Position numbers and translations under genes: made by a program
Origin: Odoribacter laneus YIT 12061
GTDB lineage: Bacteria > Bacteroidota > Bacteroidia > Bacteroidales > Marinifilaceae
NCBI RefSeq assembly: GCF_000243215.1
Contig: NZ_JH594596.1
Coordinates: 183,269 to 247,268 of the forward strand
Reading direction: 5' to 3'
Length of the DNA stretch: 64,000 bases
Shown: piece by piece, positions 18,308 through 30,252 of the stretch
Layout of the letters: each line of letters starts with the position of its first letter
Position numbering within the stretch: the stretch's first letter is position 1
The notes under the pieces: generated by a model
Told to the model about the DNA's origin: nothing
The model's database searches: none
The model's input: only the letters and a program-made list of their open reading frames with translations

Positions 18308-19939
18308 ATGCTCTTATTATTTCTCTGTTTTATCGTTTTTTCTTTGCCTCTGGCTCCTGTGAAGGAGATAAAGGAGGATGCACAGGAGAAAGAAGTGCAG
18401 GTCTATATTGATAGGGCTTATCAAAGTTCTTATTCCGATCCGGTTCGGGCTATTTCTTTTTCCAATACGGCTATTCTAAAGGCTGAATTGTCCGGGGACC
18501 GGAATTTATTATGCCGGGCATTAGTTGCTTTGGGACGTTCCTATGTCAATCTCGGTTCTTTTGACATGGGGTTCGAAGCTTTTTATAATGCTTTAGATAA
18601 ATGTCCGCCAGAAAACAAACAATTACAAGCTCAGATAAATGTAAATATCGGACATTTGTACATTAGTGTAGGAGATATAAAAAAGGCATTTCAATTTATA
18701 GAGCGGGCAACCGAACTTTTCACTGCGTTGGGGGATACGGCAGGAATTGCCAGTTGTTATAATGCAGAGGGATTGGCTTACGAGCGGATAGAGGAAGACG
18801 AGAAAGCAGAGAACAGCCTTAAAAAAGCATTGGAATTGAACCGTCAGTTAAACGACCGGAAGAATATTGCTGCTAATTTGAATAATTTGGGTCTTTTGGA
18901 AGGCAAACCGGAAGAAAGGATAAAATCATTGGAAGAAGCAATACAACTTAATAAATCGTTAGGAGCGAATTGGTCGCTGGCGGAAAATTATAATAATCTA
19001 GGTACTCAATATTTTTTTTTAAAAGAGTATAAAAGAGCATTGGAGGAATTGAATAGTGCTTTTGTTTTGGCGACAAATTTGAGTGCTAAAGAATTGCTAT
19101 GCGATAATTATCGTTATCAGACCTGGGTATATAGGGCAATGGGCAATTATAAGAAAGCTTATGAAAGCATAGAGCGGTTGTATGAGATGGAGAAGGATCT
19201 CTTATCGAATAAGAAAATCAGGGAAATGGAATTAAATGTGGCTGACCGGCGTTTTAAAGCCCAGCAACAGGAATTGAATTTAAAACAAAAAGAGCTTAAA
19301 ATCAAGAGTTTGGAACGGGATATGTTGCTGGTTATGGCTTTTTCTTTGGCCCTGTTTTTCGGATTGTTTTTGCTGATATGGAGATTCAGACACAGACGCA
19401 AAATTCAGTTGACTCTGGCGACACAGAAAATTGAAGCTCAACATCAGGAAATGATGAAGTTACGACTGGAAAAGACAGAAGAAGAACGAAGGAATGTCGA
19501 AATGGAATTGGAATACAGCAAGAAGGAATTGACAAACTTCGCCTGTTATATGCAAAGTAAGAATGAATTGATTGAGAAAATTAAAGTGATGATCCGGGAG
19601 TCGTATAAGGATGCTAAACCGGAGATAAAAACTCAGTTAAAGACGATTAATGCTTTTATTACTCAATATCAAAATAAGGAAGAAAATATCGGTCCTTTAA
19701 TGGAAGAGATCGAACGGGTCAATGCGGAATTTATTGTGCGTTTGACTACCCGGCATCCTGATTTATCAAAGAATGAAAAACAATTGGCTTCTTTTTTACG
19801 AATTGATTTTAGCACAAAAGAGATTGCTCTTCTGGTTGGTTCTACTCCTAAAACTGTCAATATGGCCCGTTACCGCTTACGTAAAAAACTGGGATTGGAA
19901 ACGGACGAAGGTTTAAGTGAGTATATGAAGAAAATGTAG
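18308..19939 (+). CDS. TPR sensor/regulator with C-terminal HTH, adjacent to PUL
   Basis: 543 residues. A signal or anchor helix (residues 1-17) is followed by about six tetratricopeptide repeats (residues about 60-310, for example AASCYNAEGLAYERIEEDEK and NLNNLGLL). A membrane helix lies at about 337-357 (LLVMAFSLALFFGLFLLIW), then a coiled coil, and finally a LuxR-like helix-turn-helix around residues 478-530 (KNEKQLASFLRI, TKEIALLVGSTPKTVNMARYR). This is the Bacteroidota type of membrane-spanning transcription regulator that sits beside a susCD locus and controls it. The direct repeat and palindrome at 20097-20162 is a natural candidate target. Confidence 0.85.
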   Translation: MLLLFLCFIVFSLPLAPVKEIKEDAQEKEVQVYIDRAYQSSYSDPVRAISFSNTAILKAELSGDRNLLCRALVALGRSYVNLGSFDMGFEAFYNALDKCPPENKQLQAQINVNIGHLYISVGDIKKAFQFIERATELFTALGDTAGIASCYNAEGLAYERIEEDEKAENSLKKALELNRQLNDRKNIAANLNNLGLLEGKPEERIKSLEEAIQLNKSLGANWSLAENYNNLGTQYFFLKEYKRALEELNSAFVLATNLSAKELLCDNYRYQTWVYRAMGNYKKAYESIERLYEMEKDLLSNKKIREMELNVADRRFKAQQQELNLKQKELKIKSLERDMLLVMAFSLALFFGLFLLIWRFRHRRKIQLTLATQKIEAQHQEMMKLRLEKTEEERRNVEMELEYSKKELTNFACYMQSKNELIEKIKVMIRESYKDAKPEIKTQLKTINAFITQYQNKEENIGPLMEEIERVNAEFIVRLTTRHPDLSKNEKQLASFLRIDFSTKEIALLVGSTPKTVNMARYRLRKKLGLETDEGLSEYMKKM

Positions 19940-20096
19940 ATTTAATATGTTCCCCTTTCTCCGGTTATTTACGTTTTCAGTTGTGTTTCTCTCGCTTTTC
20001 TGCCAGCTCAAGCTCCGTTAAAACACCAAAACTTCTCCCTTTTCGTCGGGCAAAGCCTGGTTAACGCCGACGGACAACTGGGATTTCTTTTCTTTA

Positions 20097-20162
20097 AATG
20101 TAGATATGATTATTTTATTAAATATTTGATAATCAAATATTAAATTCGAATAATGTAGATAT
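20097..20162 (+). promoter_or_regulatory. Candidate operator: direct repeats flanking a palindrome
   Basis: AATGTAGATAT occurs twice (20097-20107 and 20152-20162). Between the copies lies a perfect 10-bp palindrome AATATTTGAT-A-ATCAAATATT (20121-20141). The block ends about 73 nt upstream of the probable PUL promoter, a sensible place for an activator. Confidence 0.5.
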
Positions 20163-20234
20163 TAATTTTAAAAAATACATCTTTTTGTAGGTACCTTCTG
20201 CAAGCAAAATTCAAACGATTGTTTTTTCCTCTTT

Positions 20235-20242
20235 TATTTTTG
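20235..20242 (+). promoter_or_regulatory. -7 element of the PUL promoter
   Basis: TATTTTTG is an exact TAnnTTTG match, 54 nt before the lipoprotein start. The -33 box is poor, as expected if an activator is needed. Confidence 0.45.
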
Positions 20243-20295
20243 TCGGGCGATGGTGAAAATTAAATCATGTTTTAAAAATAATAACTAAAACCTTT

Positions 20296-21246
20296 ATGAA
20301 GATGAGAAAGTGTGTTTTGCAAATGTTGTTCATTGTGGCGGCATTTCTGGTTTTTCCAGGGTGTAGCGATGATGAAGATAATGTCGATTGGGAAAAGGTG
20401 GTAAAAGTGGCGGTGGCAACCCCTTCCCAAGTGTATTTTGAACGTACGGCCAATCAGCCGGATACAGTAATCATTGATGTCGCTTTTTCTGTGCCTGTTC
20501 CGGAAAATATAAACTTTGAAGTCCGGCTGGGAGCGAACAATCAGGTAGATGCTGATAGTATTTCTTTGTCTCACGAGCATTTTACCATAGAAAAAGGGGG
20601 ACGTTCTTTTGAGATGACTTGTAGGGTGGAAGCTGGAGCTGTTCCTGTAGGAATTCAGAACTTGCGTATCGATTTTGTTTCGTCACATCCTGAAGTGGGG
20701 ACAATTCAATTAGAGATTCCCATAGAGAAAGAGGGCCCCAATACAATTGTGCATGTAGACGGTTTGAATTGGGTCGTTGATTTCGATCAACAAGTGTGGC
20801 AGGAAGTGGAAATTGACGGTAAGGTAATCGGAGGATTATTTCAGACGGCTGTAGCTATTGGTTCTGCTCCTGCTGTAAAGAGAATTCATTTCGATAATTA
20901 TGGGCAGGATATTATGGGTAAGCAGGAAGGAGATTTGATCTATGTTCTTCCTTTGGAAGAAGGTATAGAGATTGGAGAGAGCTCGGACTGGGCGTTTAAT
21001 GCTTCCTATAGCAGTGAGAACTGGATGTATATGCCGGTATTGTATTCGGAAGATTATACAGATTGGCTGGGAAAAACAGCCTATGTGGGTATGAGAATCG
21101 TGACGGACATTCCGGGCATTCCTTTCAAATATTATTGGTTCAAGTTTACAGTTTCGGATGATGCTGTATTTACTTTAACCGAATATGCTTATGATAAGGA
21201 AGGAAAAAGTCTGAAAACCGGTCAGACAGAATCGGAAAATAAATAA
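20296..21246 (+). CDS. PUL-encoded surface lipoprotein of unknown family
   Basis: A 316-residue lipoprotein: basic start MKMRK, hydrophobic core, lipobox VFPGC with an acidic SDDED stretch directly after the Cys. That acidic stretch resembles the Bacteroidota lipoprotein export signal for the cell surface. The first half (residues about 40-150) has the pattern of a Bacteroidota DUF4843-like or BACON-like beta domain (VYFERTANQPDTVIIDVAFSV). The second half is unfamiliar. It is first in the operon, 26 nt before susC, so a glycan-binding role like SusE/F is inferred, not shown. Confidence 0.75.
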   Translation: MKMRKCVLQMLFIVAAFLVFPGCSDDEDNVDWEKVVKVAVATPSQVYFERTANQPDTVIIDVAFSVPVPENINFEVRLGANNQVDADSISLSHEHFTIEKGGRSFEMTCRVEAGAVPVGIQNLRIDFVSSHPEVGTIQLEIPIEKEGPNTIVHVDGLNWVVDFDQQVWQEVEIDGKVIGGLFQTAVAIGSAPAVKRIHFDNYGQDIMGKQEGDLIYVLPLEEGIEIGESSDWAFNASYSSENWMYMPVLYSEDYTDWLGKTAYVGMRIVTDIPGIPFKYYWFKFTVSDDAVFTLTEYAYDKEGKSLKTGQTESENK

Positions 21247-21272
21247 GAGGAACAAAATTAATCTCGGATAAA

Positions 21273-24200
21273 ATGGAAAATAGACAGACGAATAAGGCAA
21301 AATATCTGTATCGGATATTGGTGGTGTTACTGGCCTGGTGTTTACCTTTAGGTGCGATGGCTCAGGAGGATTACCTATTAAAAGGAAATGTGGCGGATGA
21401 GAAAGGTGAGACGATGCCGGGGGTGAATATTTTAATAAAAGGGACTGTGAGTGGAGTCGCTACGGATCTGGATGGAAATTTCACCTTAAAAGTTAAAAAG
21501 GGTGACTTATTGGTGTTTTCGTTTACCGGCTATAAAACGCAGGAAATTCCTGTTGTCGGACAGAACGATTTGAAGATCGTTTTGCAAGAAGACATAGAAA
21601 GCTTGGAGGAAGTAGTGGTTATTGGTTACGGTACCCTGAAAAAGAGCGATCTGACCGGTGCAATCACCTCTGTAGATGCGGAAAAACTGGCAGGCAAATC
21701 GACGGTGAATGTTGCTGAAGCTTTGCAAGGACAGGTAGCCGGCGTCAGTATTGCCAAATATGGCGGTTTGGCCGGACAGGGAGTATATGTGAAAATACGC
21801 GGATTTGGTACTTATGGAAATAGTGAGCCTTTATATATCGTGGACGGTTTCCCCGGGGATATGTCGACGATAGCTCCCAACGATATCGAGTCGATAGAAG
21901 TATTAAAAGACGGTGCGGCAGCAGCTATTTACGGCTCTGTAGCCGCTAACGGAGTTGTCATTATTACGACGAAAAGCGGTAAAAAGGGGCAGGTGAAAGT
22001 GGATATTAATTCCTATGGAGTAGTAAAAAAGGCTACCGGACTTTTTGATATGTTGGATGCAGAAGGATTTCAAACCCTGAGCCGGATGATGGTGGAAGAA
22101 AAAAATAAGTATTCCGATAAACCGAAGGATATACCGGCTTATGTATATAAAGAACCTCGTGCTAATACCGACTGGCAGGACGAAGTTTTTCGCCGGGGTT
22201 TTGCTCAGAGTCATAGTGTTTCCGTGAGAGGAGGGGGAGAGGTTGCTCAATTCTCTATTTCTGCCAATATTTATGACGAAAAAGGAATTGTTTTGGATAA
22301 TAATTTTCTGATGCAGAATGCCCGTATGAAGGTGAACACCAAAAAGTCGATTTTTGATATCTCTGCCAGTTTGGCTTATACGGCGAAAAAGAGAAGCGAT
22401 CCCGATTTTTCTCTTACGGAAGTATACCGGGCCAGTCCTTTAACGCCTGTATTGGATTCGGATCAGGAATTCGGATATGGAATAGCAGATCTTTCTGAAG
22501 GTTTTGTGTCGACACGCAATCCGGTTGCGGATGCGCATTTTAAACATAATAAGACAAAGACCCAGGACGTAGTCGCTATGTTTTCTGTGGCCGCAAATTT
22601 TACCGATTGGTTGCAGTTTAAAACGGCTTATTATTACAATGGATATAATTCGCAATATTATGAAAATGCTCCGAATTTTATATCCAGTCCCACGGAACCG
22701 AATGAATATCCTTATGTATATGAAAAACGGAGTTACTGGGAGAATCAGACAGTGGATAATTATCTGACGTTTAATAAAAAATTCAAAGGGCATGCTATAA
22801 CCATGATGGCCGGTATTTCAGTGGCTATGGAAAAATCCAATTGGAATGCTCTGAACGGAGAAGGGAAGACGACAGTAGACGGAAAAGATCAGCCGGCAGG
22901 ATTTGAAAATCCGTGGTGGAACACTCCGAATGCTGCGATTGGCGGAACCTTTTCAGGAGAGGGTACGAGAACGGTGTACAATCGGCTTTCTTATTTCGGT
23001 CGCTTGAATTACTCTTTTAAAGATCGTTATCTGTTGCAGGTAACGGTACGACGGGATGGTTCTTCCAAGTTCGGACCGGATTCCCGTTGGGGAACTTTTC
23101 CTTCAGTCGCTTTGGGTTGGAGAATCAGCGAGGAGGAATTCTTTCCGAAAGGAGGGGTTGTATCGAATTTGAAACTAAGAGGTAGCTGGGGACAATTAGG
23201 AAATGAGAATGTTTTAGGTAATTTCGATTTTCTGGCCTTGATGACAAAAGGAAATGGTGGTAGTTTAGGTTATGTACAAGGAATGGGTAAAAACCCTTGG
23301 ATTGCAACGATCGCTAATGTAATGGAAAACCGGGAATTGAAATGGGAAACCAGTCAGTCGTTAAATATAGGTGTGGATTATGGCTTATTCGACGGCAAAC
23401 TGACCGGGGCTTTGAACTATTTTAATAATAAGACCATTGATTTATTGATTACCAAAAAACTGGCACCTTCAGCCGGTATTGCCGATCCTATTCTGAATAT
23501 AGGAACGATGCGGAATACGGGAGTAGAGTTTGATGTGAATTACCGGAACAATTACGGAGAATTTTCCTGGAGTGCCGGGTTTAATATCACTTACCTGAAG
23601 AATAAAGTAATCAAAATGGCTAATCCCGATCAGATTATTTACGGTGGATATGATGCTACCCAGACCCGGGAAGGTAAGCCTGTAGCTACGTTCTATTTAT
23701 ATCAGACAGATGGAATTTTCCAGAATATGGGTGAAGTGTACGCCCACAGTAAAGATGGAAAATTGATACAGCCCAATGCCAAGCCGGGAGATATTCGTTT
23801 TAAGGATATAAACGGAGACGGAATATTAGACGGAAAGGATAAAGTGGACATGGGGAACGGGATGCCGAAAGTAGAAGCCAATCTGTCTTTTAATGCAGAA
23901 TATAAAGGCCTTGATTTTTCCTTCTTATTAGGAAGCGGTTGGGGACATAAAATATACAACGGTACCCGTGTGAGATCTGAAAGTATGGATGAACTTTATA
24001 ATATGTTTGCTTCTACTTTAAATGCCTGGACACCTACGAACCGCAATACCAATATGCCCCGTGCGGTGTTGGAGGACCCGAATGAAAATTCCCGGGAATC
24101 CGATCGGTTTCTGGAAGACGGCGACTTTATCCGTCTGCGACAGATACAGTTGGGATATACTTTACCGAAAGTTTGGTTGCGTAAACTCAATATGGAAAAG

Positions 24201-24359
24201 ATCCGCTTGTATGTGAGTGCAGATAATGTATGGACCTGGACTAAATATTCCGGTGTAGATCCTGAATTTGCACAGGAAAAAGTAATCAATACCGGTATTG
24301 ACAGTAGCATTTACCCGTTTACAAAATCTTATGTATTTGGATTACAAGTGACTTTTTAA
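21273..24359 (+). CDS. SusC/RagA-family TonB-dependent outer-membrane transporter
   Basis: 1028 residues. Signal peptide to about residue 30 (LPLGAMAQ). Carboxypeptidase-regulatory-like domain about 32-115 (KGNVADEKGETMPGVNILIK). TonB box and plug about 117-235, with the SusC hallmarks VVVIGYGTLKKSDLTGAI, YIVDGFPG and SIEVLKDGAAAAIYGSVAANG. The remaining 780 residues form the barrel, ending in VFGLQVTF. There is no STN domain, so signalling to an anti-sigma factor is unlikely. This fits regulation by the upstream TPR-HTH protein. SusD follows 24 nt after the stop. Confidence 0.96.
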   Translation: MENRQTNKAKYLYRILVVLLAWCLPLGAMAQEDYLLKGNVADEKGETMPGVNILIKGTVSGVATDLDGNFTLKVKKGDLLVFSFTGYKTQEIPVVGQNDLKIVLQEDIESLEEVVVIGYGTLKKSDLTGAITSVDAEKLAGKSTVNVAEALQGQVAGVSIAKYGGLAGQGVYVKIRGFGTYGNSEPLYIVDGFPGDMSTIAPNDIESIEVLKDGAAAAIYGSVAANGVVIITTKSGKKGQVKVDINSYGVVKKATGLFDMLDAEGFQTLSRMMVEEKNKYSDKPKDIPAYVYKEPRANTDWQDEVFRRGFAQSHSVSVRGGGEVAQFSISANIYDEKGIVLDNNFLMQNARMKVNTKKSIFDISASLAYTAKKRSDPDFSLTEVYRASPLTPVLDSDQEFGYGIADLSEGFVSTRNPVADAHFKHNKTKTQDVVAMFSVAANFTDWLQFKTAYYYNGYNSQYYENAPNFISSPTEPNEYPYVYEKRSYWENQTVDNYLTFNKKFKGHAITMMAGISVAMEKSNWNALNGEGKTTVDGKDQPAGFENPWWNTPNAAIGGTFSGEGTRTVYNRLSYFGRLNYSFKDRYLLQVTVRRDGSSKFGPDSRWGTFPSVALGWRISEEEFFPKGGVVSNLKLRGSWGQLGNENVLGNFDFLALMTKGNGGSLGYVQGMGKNPWIATIANVMENRELKWETSQSLNIGVDYGLFDGKLTGALNYFNNKTIDLLITKKLAPSAGIADPILNIGTMRNTGVEFDVNYRNNYGEFSWSAGFNITYLKNKVIKMANPDQIIYGGYDATQTREGKPVATFYLYQTDGIFQNMGEVYAHSKDGKLIQPNAKPGDIRFKDINGDGILDGKDKVDMGNGMPKVEANLSFNAEYKGLDFSFLLGSGWGHKIYNGTRVRSESMDELYNMFASTLNAWTPTNRNTNMPRAVLEDPNENSRESDRFLEDGDFIRLRQIQLGYTLPKVWLRKLNMEKIRLYVSADNVWTWTKYSGVDPEFAQEKVINTGIDSSIYPFTKSYVFGLQVTF

Positions 24360-24383
24360 TAAATGAGATATAAAAATAGACCT

Positions 24384-25904
24384 ATGAAAAAATTACTGAA
24401 TCTGATATATCTGCCGTTACTAGCTATAGTGTTAGGCGGTTGTGAAGATTTCCTGACAGTGGAATCTCCGGATCAGTCTACTTCCGGAAATTATTGGAAA
24501 AGTCAGGAAGATGCCCTGTCGGGTTTGTCTGCTGCTTATTCCCAGTTGTATTATGGAGGGGGATGGCGTTTTCATGAGAACAAGTTTGTATTTGAACCTT
24601 TCCGGGAAGATATCATGGATATGGGGCCGGGAGCTTCCGGTTACGGGTATATGAGTTCAATTTACAATTTTACCTTTAATATGAACAGCAGTGTGCCGGC
24701 TACAATCTGGGATTATAATTATTGGGGGCTTAGCTATAGCAACCAGGTGATAGATAAAGTCAGTGCTATGGATGACGCTCTGTTCGACACCGACATGAAA
24801 GGGCAAATTATTGCAGAAGCTCGTTTTATGAGGGGATATTATCATATGGTATTGTTATTAAACTGGGAAAAAATCATTGTTCGGGAGAAATACATTACTT
24901 CGGAAGGTGATATAGATCAGCCTTTATCAGAAAGAGATTATGCCTGGGATTTTATTGTAGATGATTTTAAGTATGCTGCCGGCAATTTACCGATGACGCG
25001 TGGGGCTGCTGATAAAGGACGGGCTACTTCTGCTGCGGCAAATGCTTATCTGGGATATGCCTATCTGACCCGGGCCTATGAAGAGCCGGAACGTAAAACA
25101 GAATTTCTGGAACAGGTGGTAGAAGTTTTGAAACCGGAAAATTTTAAGGGTTATAGATTGGTATCTATGGACAAATGGTTGGGGATGTTTAACGGTACAA
25201 ACGATAATTCCGAAGAGTCTTTGCTTGAAGTACAATTCTCCCCGGCTACTTCTGGAAATGCTTATTATAAACATCAGCTCCATTATTGGGTGGCTTCTTC
25301 TGAATTAGGTGGCTGGGAAGGGATTTTACCTTCTACTATGTTGTATGAAGAATTTAAAAAAGAAGGAAAAATTGCCACAACGGGGGGCTATGATAGTCGT
25401 TTATACAATACGTTGTGGTTTAAAGATGAGTATTTTAATGGAAATCCTGAAAAAGTTTGGGGGTACAATTATGACGAATGGTTTAATGGAAAAGACAAAC
25501 CTGTATTCCGCAAATTTATTCCGGTTGACGAGGAAGGCATGAAGCCGAGTGAAACTTCTATGAATATGATGTTGATGCGTTATGCAAATGTGTTGTTGAT
25601 GCGGGCAGAAGCTTACAATGAATTGGATCATCCGGAATTGGCAAAACCTTTGATAAATGAGGTGAGAGCCAGAGCGGATATGCCTTCTATGTCGGGTTCT
25701 TCTCAACAAGCTGTGAGAGCCCAGATCGAACACGAACGTATAGTGGAATTTGCTTTGGAAAGTTTCCGTTTTTACGATTTACGCCGTTGGGGAAAAGCGA
25801 AAGAAGCTTTGGCTGCAGTGGGACGAACAAGTTTTGATCCGAGCAGGCATAATTTCTTTTATGTTCCTCAGGATGAGCTAAATTCAAATGGGCAAATTAA
25901 ATAA
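24384..25904 (+). CDS. SusD/RagB-family nutrient-binding lipoprotein
   Basis: 506 residues from the second in-frame ATG, which gives MKKLLNLIYLPLLAIVLGGC with the lipobox directly before Cys20; a first ATG seven codons upstream is possible. The SusD N-terminal half starts FLTVESPDQSTSGNYWKSQED and contains TPR-like helices (EARFMRGYYHMVLL). The C-terminal RagB part has LLMRAEAYNEL and IEHERIVEFALESFRFYDLRRWGKA, both hallmarks. It caps the SusC barrel. A strong terminator lies 17 nt after the stop. Confidence 0.95.
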   Translation: MKKLLNLIYLPLLAIVLGGCEDFLTVESPDQSTSGNYWKSQEDALSGLSAAYSQLYYGGGWRFHENKFVFEPFREDIMDMGPGASGYGYMSSIYNFTFNMNSSVPATIWDYNYWGLSYSNQVIDKVSAMDDALFDTDMKGQIIAEARFMRGYYHMVLLLNWEKIIVREKYITSEGDIDQPLSERDYAWDFIVDDFKYAAGNLPMTRGAADKGRATSAAANAYLGYAYLTRAYEEPERKTEFLEQVVEVLKPENFKGYRLVSMDKWLGMFNGTNDNSEESLLEVQFSPATSGNAYYKHQLHYWVASSELGGWEGILPSTMLYEEFKKEGKIATTGGYDSRLYNTLWFKDEYFNGNPEKVWGYNYDEWFNGKDKPVFRKFIPVDEEGMKPSETSMNMMLMRYANVLLMRAEAYNELDHPELAKPLINEVRARADMPSMSGSSQQAVRAQIEHERIVEFALESFRFYDLRRWGKAKEALAAVGRTSFDPSRHNFFYVPQDELNSNGQIK

Positions 25905-25920
25905 ATAAAAAGGGGTGTTG

Positions 25921-25955
25921 ACGGAATGTTCTATTTCAGAACATTCCGTTTTTTT
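25921..25955 (+). terminator. Terminator after susD
   Basis: Stem ACGGAATGTTCT pairing with AGAACATTCCGT around ATTTC, then TTTTTT. It closes the lipoprotein-susC-susD transcript, so the downstream glycosidases need their own promoter or read-through. Confidence 0.88.
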
Positions 25956-26004
25956 AAATTCATTGAATTATATATATTGCGCCTCCTAATGAATAAAAAA
26001 AATT

Positions 26005-26271
26005 ATGCTAATAGTGATAGGTTTAATGGTCAGTGGGATTCTTTTAGGGTATTTGTTTCGGGAACGAAACCTGAAATTTGTACAAAAATTGATTACTTGG
26101 GCCATCTTTATTTTACTTTTTTTACTGGGACTCAGTGTAGGAGTTAATGATCAGATTATGAATAATTTGGACACTATCGGAATAGATGCTTTATGCATCA
26201 CTTTGGGAGCTGTTGCCGGAAGTATCTTGTGCGCCTGGGGTATTTATAAGTTTTACTTTTCTAAAGGATGA
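26005..26271 (+). CDS. LysO-type exporter, N-terminal part (split)
   Basis: 88 residues with three hydrophobic segments (MLIVIGLMVSGILLGYLF, ITWAIFILLFLLGLSVGVN, ALCITLGAVAGSILCAWGIY). It matches the first DUF340-like repeat of the lysine exporter LysO. The same residues, especially LLGLSVGVND, are echoed in the downstream ORF (LVGISIGSDK), as expected for the duplicated halves of the family. In several Bacteroidota the two halves are separate genes, so this is a natural split rather than obvious damage. Another frame starting at 25989 overlaps it but has no family resemblance. Confidence 0.75.
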   Translation: MLIVIGLMVSGILLGYLFRERNLKFVQKLITWAIFILLFLLGLSVGVNDQIMNNLDTIGIDALCITLGAVAGSILCAWGIYKFYFSKG

Positions 26272-26294
26272 AGCGGAAAGAAAAGAGAAACTTC

Positions 26295-26366
26295 AGAAGT
26301 TCGAATGTGACACTGTTCGAGAAACAGTATACTTTTCACATTTAAACATTTGACATTTTTACTTCT
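26295..26366 (+). repeat. Nested inverted repeat between the two exporter genes
   Basis: Three concentric arms: AGAAGT/ACTTCT, AATGTG/CACATT and ACTGTT/AACAGT with CGAG(A) at the tip. It could be an RNA hairpin or an operator in front of the second LysO ORF. Confidence 0.4.
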
Positions 26367-26405
26367 AAAACAGCTTTAAGCTTAGAATTTAGCAATCGTT
26401 TAAAT

Positions 26406-27008
26406 ATGCGTGGAAGTTTAATTATTGTCGCTTTTTTTATCGTAGGGGTATTGATGGGGCGTTTTATCGAGATGCCTGCTTTTGTTACCGAGCAGGATCC
26501 TACTTTATATGCCCTCTATGTATTGATGTTTCTGGTCGGAATCAGTATAGGAAGTGATAAAAAAGCATTGCAAGCCCTGAAACAACAAAATCTGAGGATT
26601 GTATTAGTGCCTTTAGGAACCATATTGGGAACTTTAGCCGGTTCGGCTGTCATCAGTTTGGTGTTGAAAGACAGGAGTTTGACGGATTGTCTGGCTGTGG
26701 GTTCTGGTTTTGGGTACTATTCCTTATCTTCTATTTTTATTACTCAATATAAGGGAGCAGAGTTGGGAACCATAGCTTTGGCTTCTAATATTATTCGGGA
26801 GCTGCTCACTTTACTAGCCGCCCCGTTTTTGGTCCGTTATTTTGGGAAATTAGCGCCTATATCGGTCGGGGGAGCTACCACTATGGATACCACTTTACCG
26901 GTTATCACGCAGAGTTCCGGCAAAGATTATGTAGTGGTTTCCATTTTTCATGGGATTACAGTTGATTTTAGCGTGCCATTTTTGGTTACGTTTTTTTGTA
27001 CAATATAA
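26406..27008 (+). CDS. LysO family lysine exporter, C-terminal part
   Basis: A 200-residue membrane protein with about six helices. Family landmarks are LYVLMFLVGISIGSDKKAL, the SGFGYYSLSSIFITQ block and PISVGGATTMDTTLPVI. These match the larger portion of LysO (YbjE), which exports L-lysine and toxic analogues across the inner membrane. Partner residues would come from the 88-residue ORF upstream. It is flanked by PUL genes but has no evident link to glycan use. Confidence 0.88.
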   Translation: MRGSLIIVAFFIVGVLMGRFIEMPAFVTEQDPTLYALYVLMFLVGISIGSDKKALQALKQQNLRIVLVPLGTILGTLAGSAVISLVLKDRSLTDCLAVGSGFGYYSLSSIFITQYKGAELGTIALASNIIRELLTLLAAPFLVRYFGKLAPISVGGATTMDTTLPVITQSSGKDYVVVSIFHGITVDFSVPFLVTFFCTI

Positions 27009-27060
27009 ATATCGGTAAAGAAACAGGGTAACTGTTTGGATGAAATTTTGAAAGTATTAA

Positions 27061-30216
<3,156 letters not shown>

Positions 30217-30252
30217 GAGATTTATACATACAATATAAGACGAGATTAAAAG

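Larger units (their letters stand above)
19940..20295 (+). other. PUL upstream control region
   Basis: 356 nt. The first 140 nt (19950-20090) is moderately GC-rich, non-coding and unrecognised. The second part carries the symmetric operator-like structure at 20097-20162 and the -7 element at 20235-20242. Confidence 0.5.

Noticed and set aside
25926..26147. 73-codon frame overlapping the first LysO ORF
   Set aside because: It starts in the terminator stem, and the overlapping frame from 26005 matches LysO.
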